A stretch of DNA of 20,981 bases from CAIXMG01 sp964550225 (GTDB lineage: Bacteria; Patescibacteriota; Minisyncoccia; Phycocordibacterales; UBA1006), in contig CAZJXT010000005.1 of NCBI GenBank assembly GCA_964550225.1, positions 1 to 20,981 on the forward strand, written 5' to 3'. Both the position numbers and the translations under genes were made by a program. This document shows, piece after piece, positions 1-6,552 of this stretch. The notes under the pieces were generated by a model. The model worked only from the letters and a program-made list of their open reading frames with translations, ran no database searches and was not told the DNA's origin. Positions within the stretch are counted from its first letter, which is position 1, and each line of letters begins with the position of its first letter.

Positions 1-347
1 CGATTCAGTTCGATGAAGAAGATCAAGCATCTCATGATGAGCTTGCGAATGTAATAAAAGAAATTACAAAAGAAATGGAAGAATACAAATTCTATATTGT
101 ATCTGAAAAACTGTATCATTATTTCTGGCACACATTTGCAGATGTATTGATTGAGCGATCAAAGAAAAAAATTACTGAATCAAATTCTGTAAGTGCAAAA
201 TGGTTGTTGTATACCCAACTGACCACCTTGATCAAAGCCCTCCATCCATTTATGCCATTTGTTACCGAAGAAATCTGGAGCATGCTGCCACAACAAAACG
301 AGACAAATAATAAAAAATTACTTATAATAGAGACATGGCCAATGTAA
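1..347 (+). CDS. valS: Valyl-tRNA synthetase, C-terminal end (partial)
   Basis: The open frame runs in from the window edge (codon phase starts at base 3) and gives about 114 residues. It is the helical anticodon-binding domain of a class I synthetase, which positions tRNA for aminoacylation in the cytoplasm. The segments LYHYFWHTFADVLIERSK and HPFMPFVTEEIW are typical of ValRS/IleRS/LeuRS, and the FWH...D..IE..K pattern fits ValRS best. A full leuS lies elsewhere in the window, which argues against LeuRS. The protein ends about 20 residues after the HPFMPFVTEEIW block, so the C-terminal coiled-coil tRNA-binding arm of most bacterial ValRS is missing. Its last 13 bases overlap the next gene. 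IleRS remains a weaker alternative because the catalytic domain is outside the window. Confidence 0.82.
   Translation, partial: IQFDEEDQASHDELANVIKEITKEMEEYKFYIVSEKLYHYFWHTFADVLIERSKKKITESNSVSAKWLLYTQLTTLIKALHPFMPFVTEEIWSMLPQQNETNNKKLLIIETWPM
323..328 (+). promoter_or_regulatory. -10 box for prsW-like gene, leaderless spacing
   Basis: A perfect TATAAT lies inside the valS 3' end, with 6 nt (AGAGAC) between it and the ATG at 335. RNA polymerase normally starts 6-8 nt after the -10 box, so the transcript would begin at or next to the start codon. There is no TGn extension here. No SD is convincing. Confidence 0.6.
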
Positions 348-1057
348 CCATTGAAACACTTCTCTATGCCGGAATTGGTGGGATCGTCCCCACCTTTTTC
401 TGGTTGTGGTTTTGGTTAAAAAAAGAATCAGATGGAGATGCACAAACAGGACTCATTTGGATGTCCTATATTGGGGGAATCCTTGGAGTTCTTTTATTGC
501 TTCCATTAAAACCTCTCGTAGAAATATTAACACTTCCTCCTGATCAAATAGTAATACTCTATGCTTTCCTTGAAGAGTTTATTAAGTTTACTATTATCGC
601 ACTGATAGCATTTGGACACTCATCAATTAATGATGGTTCTGATTATACTATCTATCTCGTAACAGGAGCTTTAGGTTTTTCAGCGTGTGAAAATACTTTG
701 TATTTAATTAATCCTATTACACAGAGTCTCGATATCCAGTCGATTATCGCCATGGGAAATTTAAGATTTTTTGGTGCTACCGTGCTCCATGTTATTTGTG
801 TAGCTCTCGTTGGAGTAATTTTAGGACTTGCCTATTCAGGTGGAAAATTTCTCAAATTAATTCATATTATTGTTGGTATTGGTCTTGCAACAGGCTTGCA
901 CACTATATTTAATTATTTTATAATGAAGGACACTAGACAAAACACAATTATCGCAATTGCAGGAATTTGGTTTGTCGCTGTTATTGTAATCTTGCTCTTT
1001 GATCGATTGAAGACATTGCAAGAAAATATTATTCACCAACAAAACAATCAATCTTAA
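335..1057 (+). CDS. PrsW-family intramembrane metalloprotease
   Basis: This is a 240-residue, highly hydrophobic protein with about seven membrane segments. It carries the conserved PrsW pattern: EEFIK at residues 80-84, GFSACEN ending in E119-N120, a conserved Arg (144) then H152, and GLHTIFNY with H189 and N193. The Glu and His residues are expected to bind the metal within the membrane. In Bacillus, PrsW cleaves the anti-sigma factor RsiW; here no sigma/anti-sigma pair is adjacent, so the substrate is unknown. The ATG at 335 overlaps the end of valS by 13 bases, has TATAAT 6 nt upstream, and the next gene follows after 3 nt. The start is therefore probably leaderless, and the gene is probably co-transcribed with hsp20. 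The family call is secure from motifs; the biological role is inferred. Confidence 0.85.
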   Translation: MANVTIETLLYAGIGGIVPTFFWLWFWLKKESDGDAQTGLIWMSYIGGILGVLLLLPLKPLVEILTLPPDQIVILYAFLEEFIKFTIIALIAFGHSSINDGSDYTIYLVTGALGFSACENTLYLINPITQSLDIQSIIAMGNLRFFGATVLHVICVALVGVILGLAYSGGKFLKLIHIIVGIGLATGLHTIFNYFIMKDTRQNTIIAIAGIWFVAVIVILLFDRLKTLQENIIHQQNNQS

Positions 1058-1060
1058 TCT

Positions 1061-1588
1061 ATGGCAATTAACACTAAAAAAAGATCTTTCTTTGAGCGAC
1101 TTACAGGAAGTATTCGTATGGAAGAAGATCAACCTATTTCTCTCCCTTCAAAAAGACCCCTCTCTGCATCTCGATATCAACAATTCGAAGAATCTTATGA
1201 TGATGACGAAACGGTTGAATCATCTGTAGAAATTGTTGCTCAAGAAATTGAATCTGAGCCCGAAGAAGCTCAATTAGCTGTCGACGTGTATGAAAGTGGT
1301 AATGAAATTATTGTAAAAACAATGACAGCGGGAGTTAAAAAAGAGGATTTGCAAATTTCTGTTTCTCGAGAAGAATTAACGATTCGAGGAAAACGTAATC
1401 AAGAATCTCATGCATACCAACATCATTACCATCACCAAGAATTATACTGGGGATCATTTTCACGAACAATTACTCTTCCTGATGAAGTAGATATTGAACA
1501 AGCAACAGCTACCGAACATCATGGATTAGTAACTATCAAGCTTCCTAAATTTGATAAAAAACGACAAGCAACCTTGCGCGTACAATAA
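1061..1588 (+). CDS. Small heat shock protein, Hsp20/alpha-crystallin family
   Basis: This is a 175-residue ATP-independent holdase. Residues 1-70 form a polar, strongly acidic and probably disordered arm (DDDE, EIESEPEEA). The alpha-crystallin domain starts near LAVDVYESGNEIIVK (residue 72) and runs through AGVKKEDLQIS, LTIRGKR and WGSFSRTITLP to HGLVTIKLPKF at 154-164, the hallmark last strands of the fold. The loop between the LTIRGKR strand and WGSFSR is unusually His-rich (H117, H121, H122, H124, H125). In related proteins this loop is normally acidic or polar. It lies 3 nt after the PrsW-like gene, suggesting a membrane and protein quality-control operon. I see no CIRCE operator or separate promoter. 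A strong terminator begins at its stop codon. Confidence 0.93.
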   Translation: MAINTKKRSFFERLTGSIRMEEDQPISLPSKRPLSASRYQQFEESYDDDETVESSVEIVAQEIESEPEEAQLAVDVYESGNEIIVKTMTAGVKKEDLQISVSREELTIRGKRNQESHAYQHHYHHQELYWGSFSRTITLPDEVDIEQATATEHHGLVTIKLPKFDKKRQATLRVQ

Positions 1589-1617
1589 AACTCCCTTTTG
1601 GGAGTTTTATTGTTTTA
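1584..1617 (+). terminator. Intrinsic terminator after hsp20, probably bidirectional
   Basis: There is a perfect 12-bp hairpin: the arm at 1584-1595 pairs with 1600-1611 around a TTTT loop, with a core CTCCC/GGGAG and T-rich flanks. The hsp20 stop codon lies inside the 5' arm. The opposite strand also reads hairpin plus T tract, so it can end the convergent tRNA-Phe transcript too. Confidence 0.9.
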
Positions 1618-1624
1618 TATGATG

Positions 1625-1697
1625 TGCTCGGGACCAGGGTCGAACTGGTGACCTATTCCTCTTCAGGGAAGCGCTCTACCAACTGAGCTACCCGAGC
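1625..1697 (-). tRNA. tRNA-Phe (anticodon GAA)
   Basis: On the minus strand the 73 bases fold as a complete cloverleaf: 7-bp acceptor (GCTCGGG/CCCGAGC), 4-bp D stem (GCTC/GAGC), anticodon loop CTGAAGA with GAA at 34-36, a 5-base variable loop and T arm ACCAG-TTCGACC-CTGGT, with discriminator A. CCA is not encoded. The top pair of the anticodon stem (27-43) is a C-U mismatch; the other four pairs are canonical. It has its own promoter at 1718-1745. Confidence 0.93.
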
Positions 1698-1717
1698 AAA
1701 AGCAAAAATGCTTCGTT

Positions 1718-1745
1718 AGTATACAGGAAATAGGAAAAAATTCAA
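1718..1745 (-). promoter_or_regulatory. Promoter of tRNA-Phe
   Basis: On the minus strand a TTGAAT -35 (1740-1745), a 16-nt spacer and a TATACT -10 (1718-1723) precede the tRNA 5' end by 20 nt. It is one of the few two-box promoters in the window. It sits just after the stop of the preceding small gene. Confidence 0.65.
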
Positions 1746-1747
1746 TA

Positions 1748-2017
1748 CTATTCTCGATTTTCCTTTGGAATGGCCGACGCGTCAATAATTCCTTGAATTT
1801 GACCTGTTATGTCAGTTACTCGCTCTCGAACAATCTGCAGATAAGGAAATGCGACATAGTATCCTGTTAGTGCTAACACAACAATAAGCGCCCAATAAAA
1901 CGCTTGCCAATTTCTATGCCAACGCTGACGACGATCAATCTTGATTAAATAGTCACGATTTTCTTTAGCAACTTTTAATGTTTCTAAAAGAATATCTTCT
2001 AAGTCTTTGTCTTCCAT
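1748..2017 (-). CDS. Small single-helix membrane protein, unrecognised
   Basis: This encodes 89 residues. The N-terminal half is charged and helical (EDKDLEDILLETLKVAKENR, then basic DRRQRWHRNWQ). One membrane helix follows at about residues 35-57 (FYWALIVVLALTGYYVAFPYL), then an amphipathic tail. By the positive-inside rule the N-terminus is cytoplasmic. I do not recognise a family. A longer frame opens further upstream, at 2080, but it would run through the tRNA-Arg gene. The ATG at 2017 is preferred because TGATATACT ends 8 nt before it. The gene lies between two tRNA genes on the same strand, and its function cannot be inferred from that. Confidence 0.75.
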   Translation of the reverse strand: MEDKDLEDILLETLKVAKENRDYLIKIDRRQRWHRNWQAFYWALIVVLALTGYYVAFPYLQIVRERVTDITGQIQGIIDASAIPKENRE

Positions 2018-2025
2018 ATAGAGAA

Positions 2026-2034
2026 AGTATATCA
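2026..2034 (-). promoter_or_regulatory. Extended -10 promoter of the 89-residue protein gene
   Basis: TGATATACT on the minus strand ends 8 nt before the ATG at 2017. The TGn extension is present and no -35 is obvious. The mRNA should be leaderless or nearly so. Confidence 0.6.
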
Positions 2035-2053
2035 TGTTTTGTAAAAATGTAAG

Positions 2054-2125
2054 TGCCCTCGGTACGAATCGAACGTACATCTTTTCCTTAGGACGGAACT
2101 GCTCTATCCATTGAGCTACGAAGGC
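2054..2125 (-). tRNA. tRNA-Arg (anticodon CCT)
   Basis: The minus-strand cloverleaf of 72 nt has acceptor GCCTTCG/CGAGGGC (one G-U), D stem GCTC/GAGC, anticodon loop GTCCTAA with CCT at 34-36, a 4-base variable loop and T arm GTACG-TTCGATT-CGTAC, with discriminator A. It reads AGG codons. CCA is not encoded. The 27-43 pair is a G-A mismatch, as the neighbouring tRNA-Phe also lacks this pair. It starts 12 nt after the stop of the glutaredoxin-like gene, and no separate promoter is clear, so it may be processed from that transcript. Confidence 0.93.
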
Positions 2126-2137
2126 AAAGAAAAAGAC

Positions 2138-2422
2138 CTATGCGGCCATTTTCATATCTCCGGAAAGACCTAATTGTTGTTCGAATAGTGATTGACTAAA
2201 CCCAATCAAAACCTGTTTATCGTTTTCTGGATGATCAAGGTCAGTAATAACGGTTACAGGAACGCCCATTTGTCCTATGAGGTCAACAATATAAGCTCGT
2301 TTTTCAGCATCAGCGGCAACATTATAATCTGTGAATTCAATATTATGACTTGTTAAAAAGTCTTTTTCCATATGACAAAAATGACATGTTGGAGTTGAGT
2401 AAATTTCAATTTTTTTATTCAT
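2138..2422 (-). CDS. Glutaredoxin-like thiol-disulfide oxidoreductase
   Basis: This is a 94-residue thioredoxin-fold protein. The first strand IEIYSTPTC leads into the active-site motif C13-H-F-C16. GVPV holds the cis-proline (P55) expected next to the active site, and IGFSQSLFEQQLGL matches the C-terminal helix of glutaredoxins and NrdH-like proteins. No signal peptide is present, so it should work in the cytoplasm, reducing disulfides or supplying electrons to a reductase. The -10 box ends 9 nt before the ATG. The gene is followed after 12 nt by tRNA-Arg. The electron donor cannot be told from the sequence; NrdH-type or mycoredoxin-type roles are both possible. Confidence 0.85.
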   Translation of the reverse strand: MNKKIEIYSTPTCHFCHMEKDFLTSHNIEFTDYNVAADAEKRAYIVDLIGQMGVPVTVITDLDHPENDKQVLIGFSQSLFEQQLGLSGDMKMAA

Positions 2423-2431
2423 ACAATATTT

Positions 2432-2459
2432 ATTATACCATATTTTTAGAAGCCAACAA
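2432..2459 (-). promoter_or_regulatory. Promoter of the glutaredoxin-like gene
   Basis: On the minus strand TTGTTG (2454-2459), a 16-nt spacer with a TGG extension, and TATAAT (2432-2437) lie over the end of the upstream gene. The -10 box ends 9 nt before the ATG at 2422, predicting a leader of 0-3 nt. Confidence 0.65.
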
Positions 2460-2817
2460 ATTGACGAATTTTTAAAAATAAACTCTCTTCGGAGGTTTTT
2501 ATTGGCTCTTGCTCTGGATGTTCAACTACAATTAATAGCTGTTCCCCTGGTTTTACTACACGATACCTATCACGAATTTCTGATTCTAATCCTCGTTCGG
2601 TTGAAAGATTGGTAATTTTTTCTGCTAGATCTTCTTGATGTTTTTTTACTTCAGCTAATTCTTGTTCGTATTGTTTTCTAAGCATTGTCGCTTCGTGTTG
2701 TTTCGTATAAGCACCCACTACGGAAATAATTCCTAGAATTACAAAAATTATCAAAACTACCGAAATAATCGGAGAATAAAACCAGTGTCTTTTTTTTGTA
2801 ATAATAGAGTGACGCAT
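2446..2817 (-). CDS. DivIC/FtsB-like septum formation initiator
   Basis: This is a 123-residue bitopic membrane protein. A short basic cytoplasmic N-terminus is followed by one membrane helix at about 15-37, a coiled coil at about 40-75 (rich in E, K, Q and L heptads), and the conserved TERGLESEIRDRYRVVKPGE block at about 73-92. In DivIC/FtsB that block follows the coiled coil and leads to a hydrophobic strand (QLLIVVE). The family forms a complex with FtsL and DivIB/FtsQ at the septum and helps activate septal peptidoglycan synthesis. It is transcribed away from the 38-residue gene at 2858, and their -10 boxes overlap. Family membership rests on topology plus the terminal block. No ftsL or ftsQ is nearby. 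Confidence 0.85.
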   Translation of the reverse strand: MRHSIITKKRHWFYSPIISVVLIIFVILGIISVVGAYTKQHEATMLRKQYEQELAEVKKHQEDLAEKITNLSTERGLESEIRDRYRVVKPGEQLLIVVEHPEQEPIKTSEESLFLKIRQFVGF

Positions 2818-2822
2818 ACTAT

Positions 2823-2850
2823 TTGACTTTTAAACTCTTCAGATTATACT
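2823..2850 (+). promoter_or_regulatory. Divergent promoter with overlapping -10 boxes
   Basis: On the plus strand TTGACT (2823-2828), a 16-nt spacer and TATACT (2845-2850) end 7 nt before the ATG at 2858. On the minus strand TATAAT (2843-2848) serves the DivIC-like gene, with a 25-nt gap to its ATG at 2817. The two -10 elements share six bases, so only one polymerase can open the site at a time. Confidence 0.65.
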
Positions 2851-2857
2851 ACAAGAC

Positions 2858-2974
2858 ATGAATATTTTCACGAGTAAACACCAAAAGCGTATTAAATGGA
2901 TCTGGGGAGCTCTCAGTATCCTTGTAATTATATCAATGATTATTCTCTATGCTGGAGTAACTAAGTTGTTTTAA
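2858..2974 (+). CDS. 38-residue single-helix membrane protein, unrecognised
   Basis: A short open frame encodes 38 residues. It has a basic N-terminus (TSKHQKRIK), two Trp at the membrane edge (W14, W16), one hydrophobic helix at about 17-34 rich in I, V and L, and a short end KLF. The predicted topology is cytoplasmic N-terminus with the helix in the membrane. Support for a real gene is good despite its size. It has a consensus-like promoter with TATACT 7 nt before the ATG, fills an otherwise empty 190-base gap, and its TAA is immediately followed by a strong hairpin terminator. I do not recognise the family. Its position beside a division gene and opposite lepA does not by itself give a function. 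Confidence 0.65.
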   Translation: MNIFTSKHQKRIKWIWGALSILVIISMIILYAGVTKLF

Positions 2975-3015
2975 AAAATAAAACTACCTCATAACATGAG
3001 GTAGTTTTATTTTTT
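2973..3015. terminator. Bidirectional terminator between the 38-residue gene and lepA
   Basis: A perfect 20-bp inverted repeat (2973-2992 with 2996-3015) has a core ACTACCTCAT/ATGAGGTAGT and A/T runs at both ends, so both strands read hairpin plus T tract. It holds the lepA stop codon (3007-3009) in one arm and begins within the stop codon of the small gene. Confidence 0.92.
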
Positions 3016-4791
3016 CATCATTTTCAAGAAAACATCATGGGGAATATTTACTTTTCCTTTTCCTCGTGTTGCCATTTTCTTTTTTCCTTCTTTTTGTTTT
3101 TCTCGTAGTTTCATTTTACGAGTAATATCTCCTCCGTACATATGCTGTGTCACATCTTTCATATATGCCTTAATTGTTTTTGAGGCAAGAATTCTTCCGA
3201 GAGCATATCCTTGGATTTTCATCTCAAACATTTGACGAGGCATGACTTCGTGTAATTTTTCTACAGCTGTCTCTGCTTCTTCTGCAGCACGTCTCCGTGC
3301 AACCACTCGAGTAAATGCAGGAACTACTTCATCTGCGAGTAAAATATCAAGTCGCGTAACATCAGCTGGTCGCATTTCTGCAAAATCATATGCAATGGAT
3401 GCATATCCAGAGGTTACTGATTTAAGATCATCAAAAAAGTTTCTCATGAGTTCTCGTAATGGCATGAGTACATCCAGTTTTGTACGATCATCCCCAAAAT
3501 TTGCCATATCTACGACCTCTCCTTCATGTTCGTGACACAATGTTGAAAGTCCTCCTAAATACGTATTAGGGGTCATGATGTGTACCATAACCCAAGGTTC
3601 AAGAACCTTCGCAACTTCCCCATCATTAGGAAAAAGGTGTGGCGAATATATTGTTTGATCTTTTCCATTTTTTAATGTCACCTGATAGGTAATTGATGGC
3701 TGAGTTACCACGAGATCTAAATTATGCTCTCGACGCAATCGTTCTGTAATAATTTCCAAATGAAGCATTCCTAAAAATCCACAACGAAATCCTCGACCTA
3801 ATGCACCCGATGTTTCTTCTTCATAAGAAAAAGCAGAGTCAGATAATCGCAATCGTGCGAGCGCGTATTTTAAATCAGAAAAACTATCTTGGGATTCTGG
3901 ATATACTGATGCCCATACGACTGGTTTTGGATTCTGATATCCTTCTAAATGAAGACTTGGATTTTTAAATGATGTAATCGTATCTCCCACCGACGCAATT
4001 CCTGGCTGTTTAATTCCTGTTACAATATATCCAATTTCTCCTGCACGAATTTCATCAGCCATTGTTTTTCCAGGACTAAAGGTTCCTACTTCGAGAGCAC
4101 TGAATTTTTCATTCGCAACAGCAAACAATAGTTGATCGCCTCGTTTTACCGATCCTCCAAACATACGCACATAGACAATAACTCCTTGGTGATTTGAATA
4201 TTCAAAATCAAATACTAATGCTTTCAATGTATCCAATTCTATTTTAGGTGCAGGAATGCGTTCAATGACAGCGGATAATAATTCAGCAACTCCTTGTCCT
4301 GTTTTTCCAGAAACTTCTAATACGGAATCGGGATCGCAATTTAATACCGTTGCGATTTCAATTTTTACCTCATCAGCACGCGAAAGCGGTGAATCAACTT
4401 TTGATACTACGGGAATAATAACGAGACCTGAAGCTTTTGCCATTTCTAAAGTAGTAAGTGTTTGAGCTTGAACCCCTTGAGTTGCATCAACAAGTAAAAT
4501 AGAGCCTTCTACAGCTTTGAGCGCACGAGATACTTCATATGAGAAATCGATATGTCCTGGAGTATCAATGAGATTCAAAACAAAATCCCCGTGCTGCATA
4601 CGCACTGGTTGCATTTTGATCGTAATTCCTCGTTCACGTTCAAGTTCCATCGAATCAAGAACCTGATCCTGCATTTTACGTTTTTCAATCGTATGAGTTA
4701 CCTCAAGCATTCGATCTGCAAGCGTTGATTTTCCATGATCGATATGAGCAATAATCGAGAAGTTTCTAATTTTTCTAAAGTCATGTGACAT
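3007..4791 (-). CDS. lepA: Elongation factor 4 (LepA), ribosome-associated GTPase
   Basis: This is 594 residues, the usual LepA length. The G domain shows G1 AHIDHGKST (15-23), G2 in RERGITIK, G3 DTPGH (76-80) and G5 VSGKTGQG. EF-Tu-like and EF-G-like domains follow, then the LepA-specific C-terminal domain with YGGDITRKMKLREKQKEGKK and a basic GKGKVNIPHDVF ending. EF4 binds ribosomes and affects initiation or back-translocation; it acts in the cytoplasm. One oddity: the G4 motif reads SKVD (S130 to D133) rather than NKxD, where Asn normally contacts the guanine base. The codon is TCA. The gene follows murJ after a terminator and has its own extended -10 box (TGGTATGAT) 15 nt before the ATG. 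There is no SD. Confidence 0.97.
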   Translation of the reverse strand: MSHDFRKIRNFSIIAHIDHGKSTLADRMLEVTHTIEKRKMQDQVLDSMELERERGITIKMQPVRMQHGDFVLNLIDTPGHIDFSYEVSRALKAVEGSILLVDATQGVQAQTLTTLEMAKASGLVIIPVVSKVDSPLSRADEVKIEIATVLNCDPDSVLEVSGKTGQGVAELLSAVIERIPAPKIELDTLKALVFDFEYSNHQGVIVYVRMFGGSVKRGDQLLFAVANEKFSALEVGTFSPGKTMADEIRAGEIGYIVTGIKQPGIASVGDTITSFKNPSLHLEGYQNPKPVVWASVYPESQDSFSDLKYALARLRLSDSAFSYEEETSGALGRGFRCGFLGMLHLEIITERLRREHNLDLVVTQPSITYQVTLKNGKDQTIYSPHLFPNDGEVAKVLEPWVMVHIMTPNTYLGGLSTLCHEHEGEVVDMANFGDDRTKLDVLMPLRELMRNFFDDLKSVTSGYASIAYDFAEMRPADVTRLDILLADEVVPAFTRVVARRRAAEEAETAVEKLHEVMPRQMFEMKIQGYALGRILASKTIKAYMKDVTQHMYGGDITRKMKLREKQKEGKKKMATRGKGKVNIPHDVFLKMMKK

Positions 4792-4806
4792 AACGGTTGT
4801 GAACGC

Positions 4807-4815
4807 ATCATACCA
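4807..4815 (-). promoter_or_regulatory. Extended -10 promoter of lepA
   Basis: TGGTATGAT on the minus strand ends 15 nt before the lepA ATG, which would leave a leader of about 8-9 nt with no SD. It lies 14 nt after the murJ terminator stem. Confidence 0.55.
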
Positions 4816-4825
4816 TATTTAAGCA

Positions 4826-4866
4826 ATAAAAAAAGCCCATAAAAAATAATTCTTTGGCTTTTTATA
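4826..4866 (-). terminator. Intrinsic terminator of murJ
   Basis: On the minus strand AAAAAGCC (4856-4863) pairs with GGCTTTTT (4830-4837), with an 18-base A/T-rich loop and further T residues after the stem. The murJ TAA (4862-4864) lies at the base of the hairpin. Confidence 0.75.
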
Positions 4867-6541
4867 AGTCTGCAACCACATCAGCCTTCCAAAACTTACG
4901 TTTCAAAGTGATCATAAATTCAATCATCTCTTGATTTTTAACCATGAGGAGTACCGTCATGAAAATGGTGATTCCAAAGAACGCTGAGAATAATCCTTGG
5001 GCAAAAATTCCCCAAAACGTATCTTGATTAAAAATGAATGCAAAGATGTTCAAGGCCCCATAGGTTACCGCACCCATACACAGTGACGCCGTGATGGTTT
5101 GCACCGATGTTCGAATAACTGGATAGGTATTTGTTTCAGGAAAATCTTTGATGAAAAGTCTCCAGAGAGCAAGACTGTTTAAAATATTTCCTATAGCAAA
5201 AGCAAAAGGAAGCGCAAGAAGATCGATCACCGGAACTCCTTCGAGACGTAACAACTCACGCAAAATACTCGCAACATCATCACTATTTCTCATGAACCAT
5301 AAAAACAATCCCGCTAAAAGAATCGTAGTTATTTGCCCAATAAAATTAGTAATGAGTGGTTTTTTAGTGTTTCCTACTGCGTAATATCCTCTCACAAATA
5401 AATGAACTAAACTTTGAGCAACGAGCCCAACGACAAACAGTGCGAGGCATGCCGCAGCGAGACGTGTATCATTCCACGAAAATGACTTAGACCCGAGAAT
5501 CACACGAACAATTTGTGCGCGTAATACAATAAATAAAATAGTCATGGGAACTGACCAGAAAATAATTTTTCTAGTGGCATTAACAATATGTTCTGCAAAT
5601 TTACCACGCTCATTATTATTAAAGAATTTTACCAGTGTTGGAAACGATGCTACTGCATATGAAATTCCAATGATTCCGATAGGAACATTCAACATGTTGT
5701 TGGTAAGACTAAAAATAGAAATCGCTCCGACTCCAAGGAGTGATGCTATTGAAGTAAGGATAAGTGCAGTAAAACTATTCATTGATAATCCAACCGTACG
5801 AGGAATTGATGTTATTACCACTGAACGTAATTCTGTCCAAGAGATAACGAACGAGAACGTAGGAATCATTTTATGATGCACTAATACAGGAATCTGAATT
5901 CCTAAATGCAGCAAAGCGCCTAATAAAACCCCATATGCTAATCCTGTAATTCCAAACATAGGATAAAATGCAACAATTCCAATAATAATTCCTAGATTAT
6001 AAAAAACCGGAGCCAGTGCAGTAATAAAGAATTTGCGAAACATCTGGGTAACACTCGAAACCATATTTGAAATACCAATGATGATAGGCTGCGCTAGTAT
6101 AATACGAGAAAGCATAATTAATGTATGATGTTGCCCCGCATTAAAACCAGGTGCAATAATTTTCGTGAGCCATGGCATAGCAAAAAATAAAACAATGCTC
6201 AATCCTACGAGAAAAATAAGAAGTGCCGAAAACACTTGATTAAGAAATGTTTTTGCGCGGTGATACCCATCACTATCTCCTGATCCATATTTTGAAGACA
6301 AGTAAGGAAGCAGTACGGTAATTGATGCTAAGGTTGCAACAGACACATAAAGAAAATCTGGTATTTTAAAAGCTGCATAATATAAATCAAGATGACTTCC
6401 TGCTCCTAAATATGTTGCAAGGAGACGATCTCGAACAAGTCCCAATAGTTGAGACATAAACGTAAACAGCCCCAAAAGAAGGGCTGCCTCGTTAATACCG
6501 GCAGATTCACGATTCAAAAATTTAAATATTCGAGAAACCAT
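4862..6541 (-). CDS. murJ: Lipid II flippase MurJ (MVF/MviN family)
   Basis: This is a 559-residue polytopic protein with about 14 membrane helices, slightly longer than the usual 510-530. The N-terminus has the family pattern: SQLLGLVRDRLLATYLGAGS (R37, D38, R39 region), then DLYYAAFKIPDFLY, and later QSLVHLFVRGYYAVGNTKKP, which matches the RxFYA..dt.tP block of MurJ. The protein moves undecaprenyl-linked peptidoglycan precursor across the cytoplasmic membrane, so the organism should make a peptidoglycan wall. It lies 11 nt downstream of the O-antigen-ligase/TPR gene and likely belongs to the same transcript. A weak TAAAAT box 8 nt before the ATG could give an extra start. A terminator follows directly. 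Confidence 0.92.
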   Translation of the reverse strand: MVSRIFKFLNRESAGINEAALLLGLFTFMSQLLGLVRDRLLATYLGAGSHLDLYYAAFKIPDFLYVSVATLASITVLLPYLSSKYGSGDSDGYHRAKTFLNQVFSALLIFLVGLSIVLFFAMPWLTKIIAPGFNAGQHHTLIMLSRIILAQPIIIGISNMVSSVTQMFRKFFITALAPVFYNLGIIIGIVAFYPMFGITGLAYGVLLGALLHLGIQIPVLVHHKMIPTFSFVISWTELRSVVITSIPRTVGLSMNSFTALILTSIASLLGVGAISIFSLTNNMLNVPIGIIGISYAVASFPTLVKFFNNNERGKFAEHIVNATRKIIFWSVPMTILFIVLRAQIVRVILGSKSFSWNDTRLAAACLALFVVGLVAQSLVHLFVRGYYAVGNTKKPLITNFIGQITTILLAGLFLWFMRNSDDVASILRELLRLEGVPVIDLLALPFAFAIGNILNSLALWRLFIKDFPETNTYPVIRTSVQTITASLCMGAVTYGALNIFAFIFNQDTFWGIFAQGLFSAFFGITIFMTVLLMVKNQEMIEFMITLKRKFWKADVVADL

Positions 6542-6552
6542 ACAGGTCTATT

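Noticed and set aside
1020..1060. CIRCE or other heat-shock operator before hsp20
   Set aside because: The gap to the upstream gene is 3 nt and holds no inverted repeat of that type.
2018..2080. Longer start for the 89-residue gene, at 2080
   Set aside because: It would run through the T arm and acceptor of tRNA-Arg (2054-2125); an extended -10 box supports ATG 2017.
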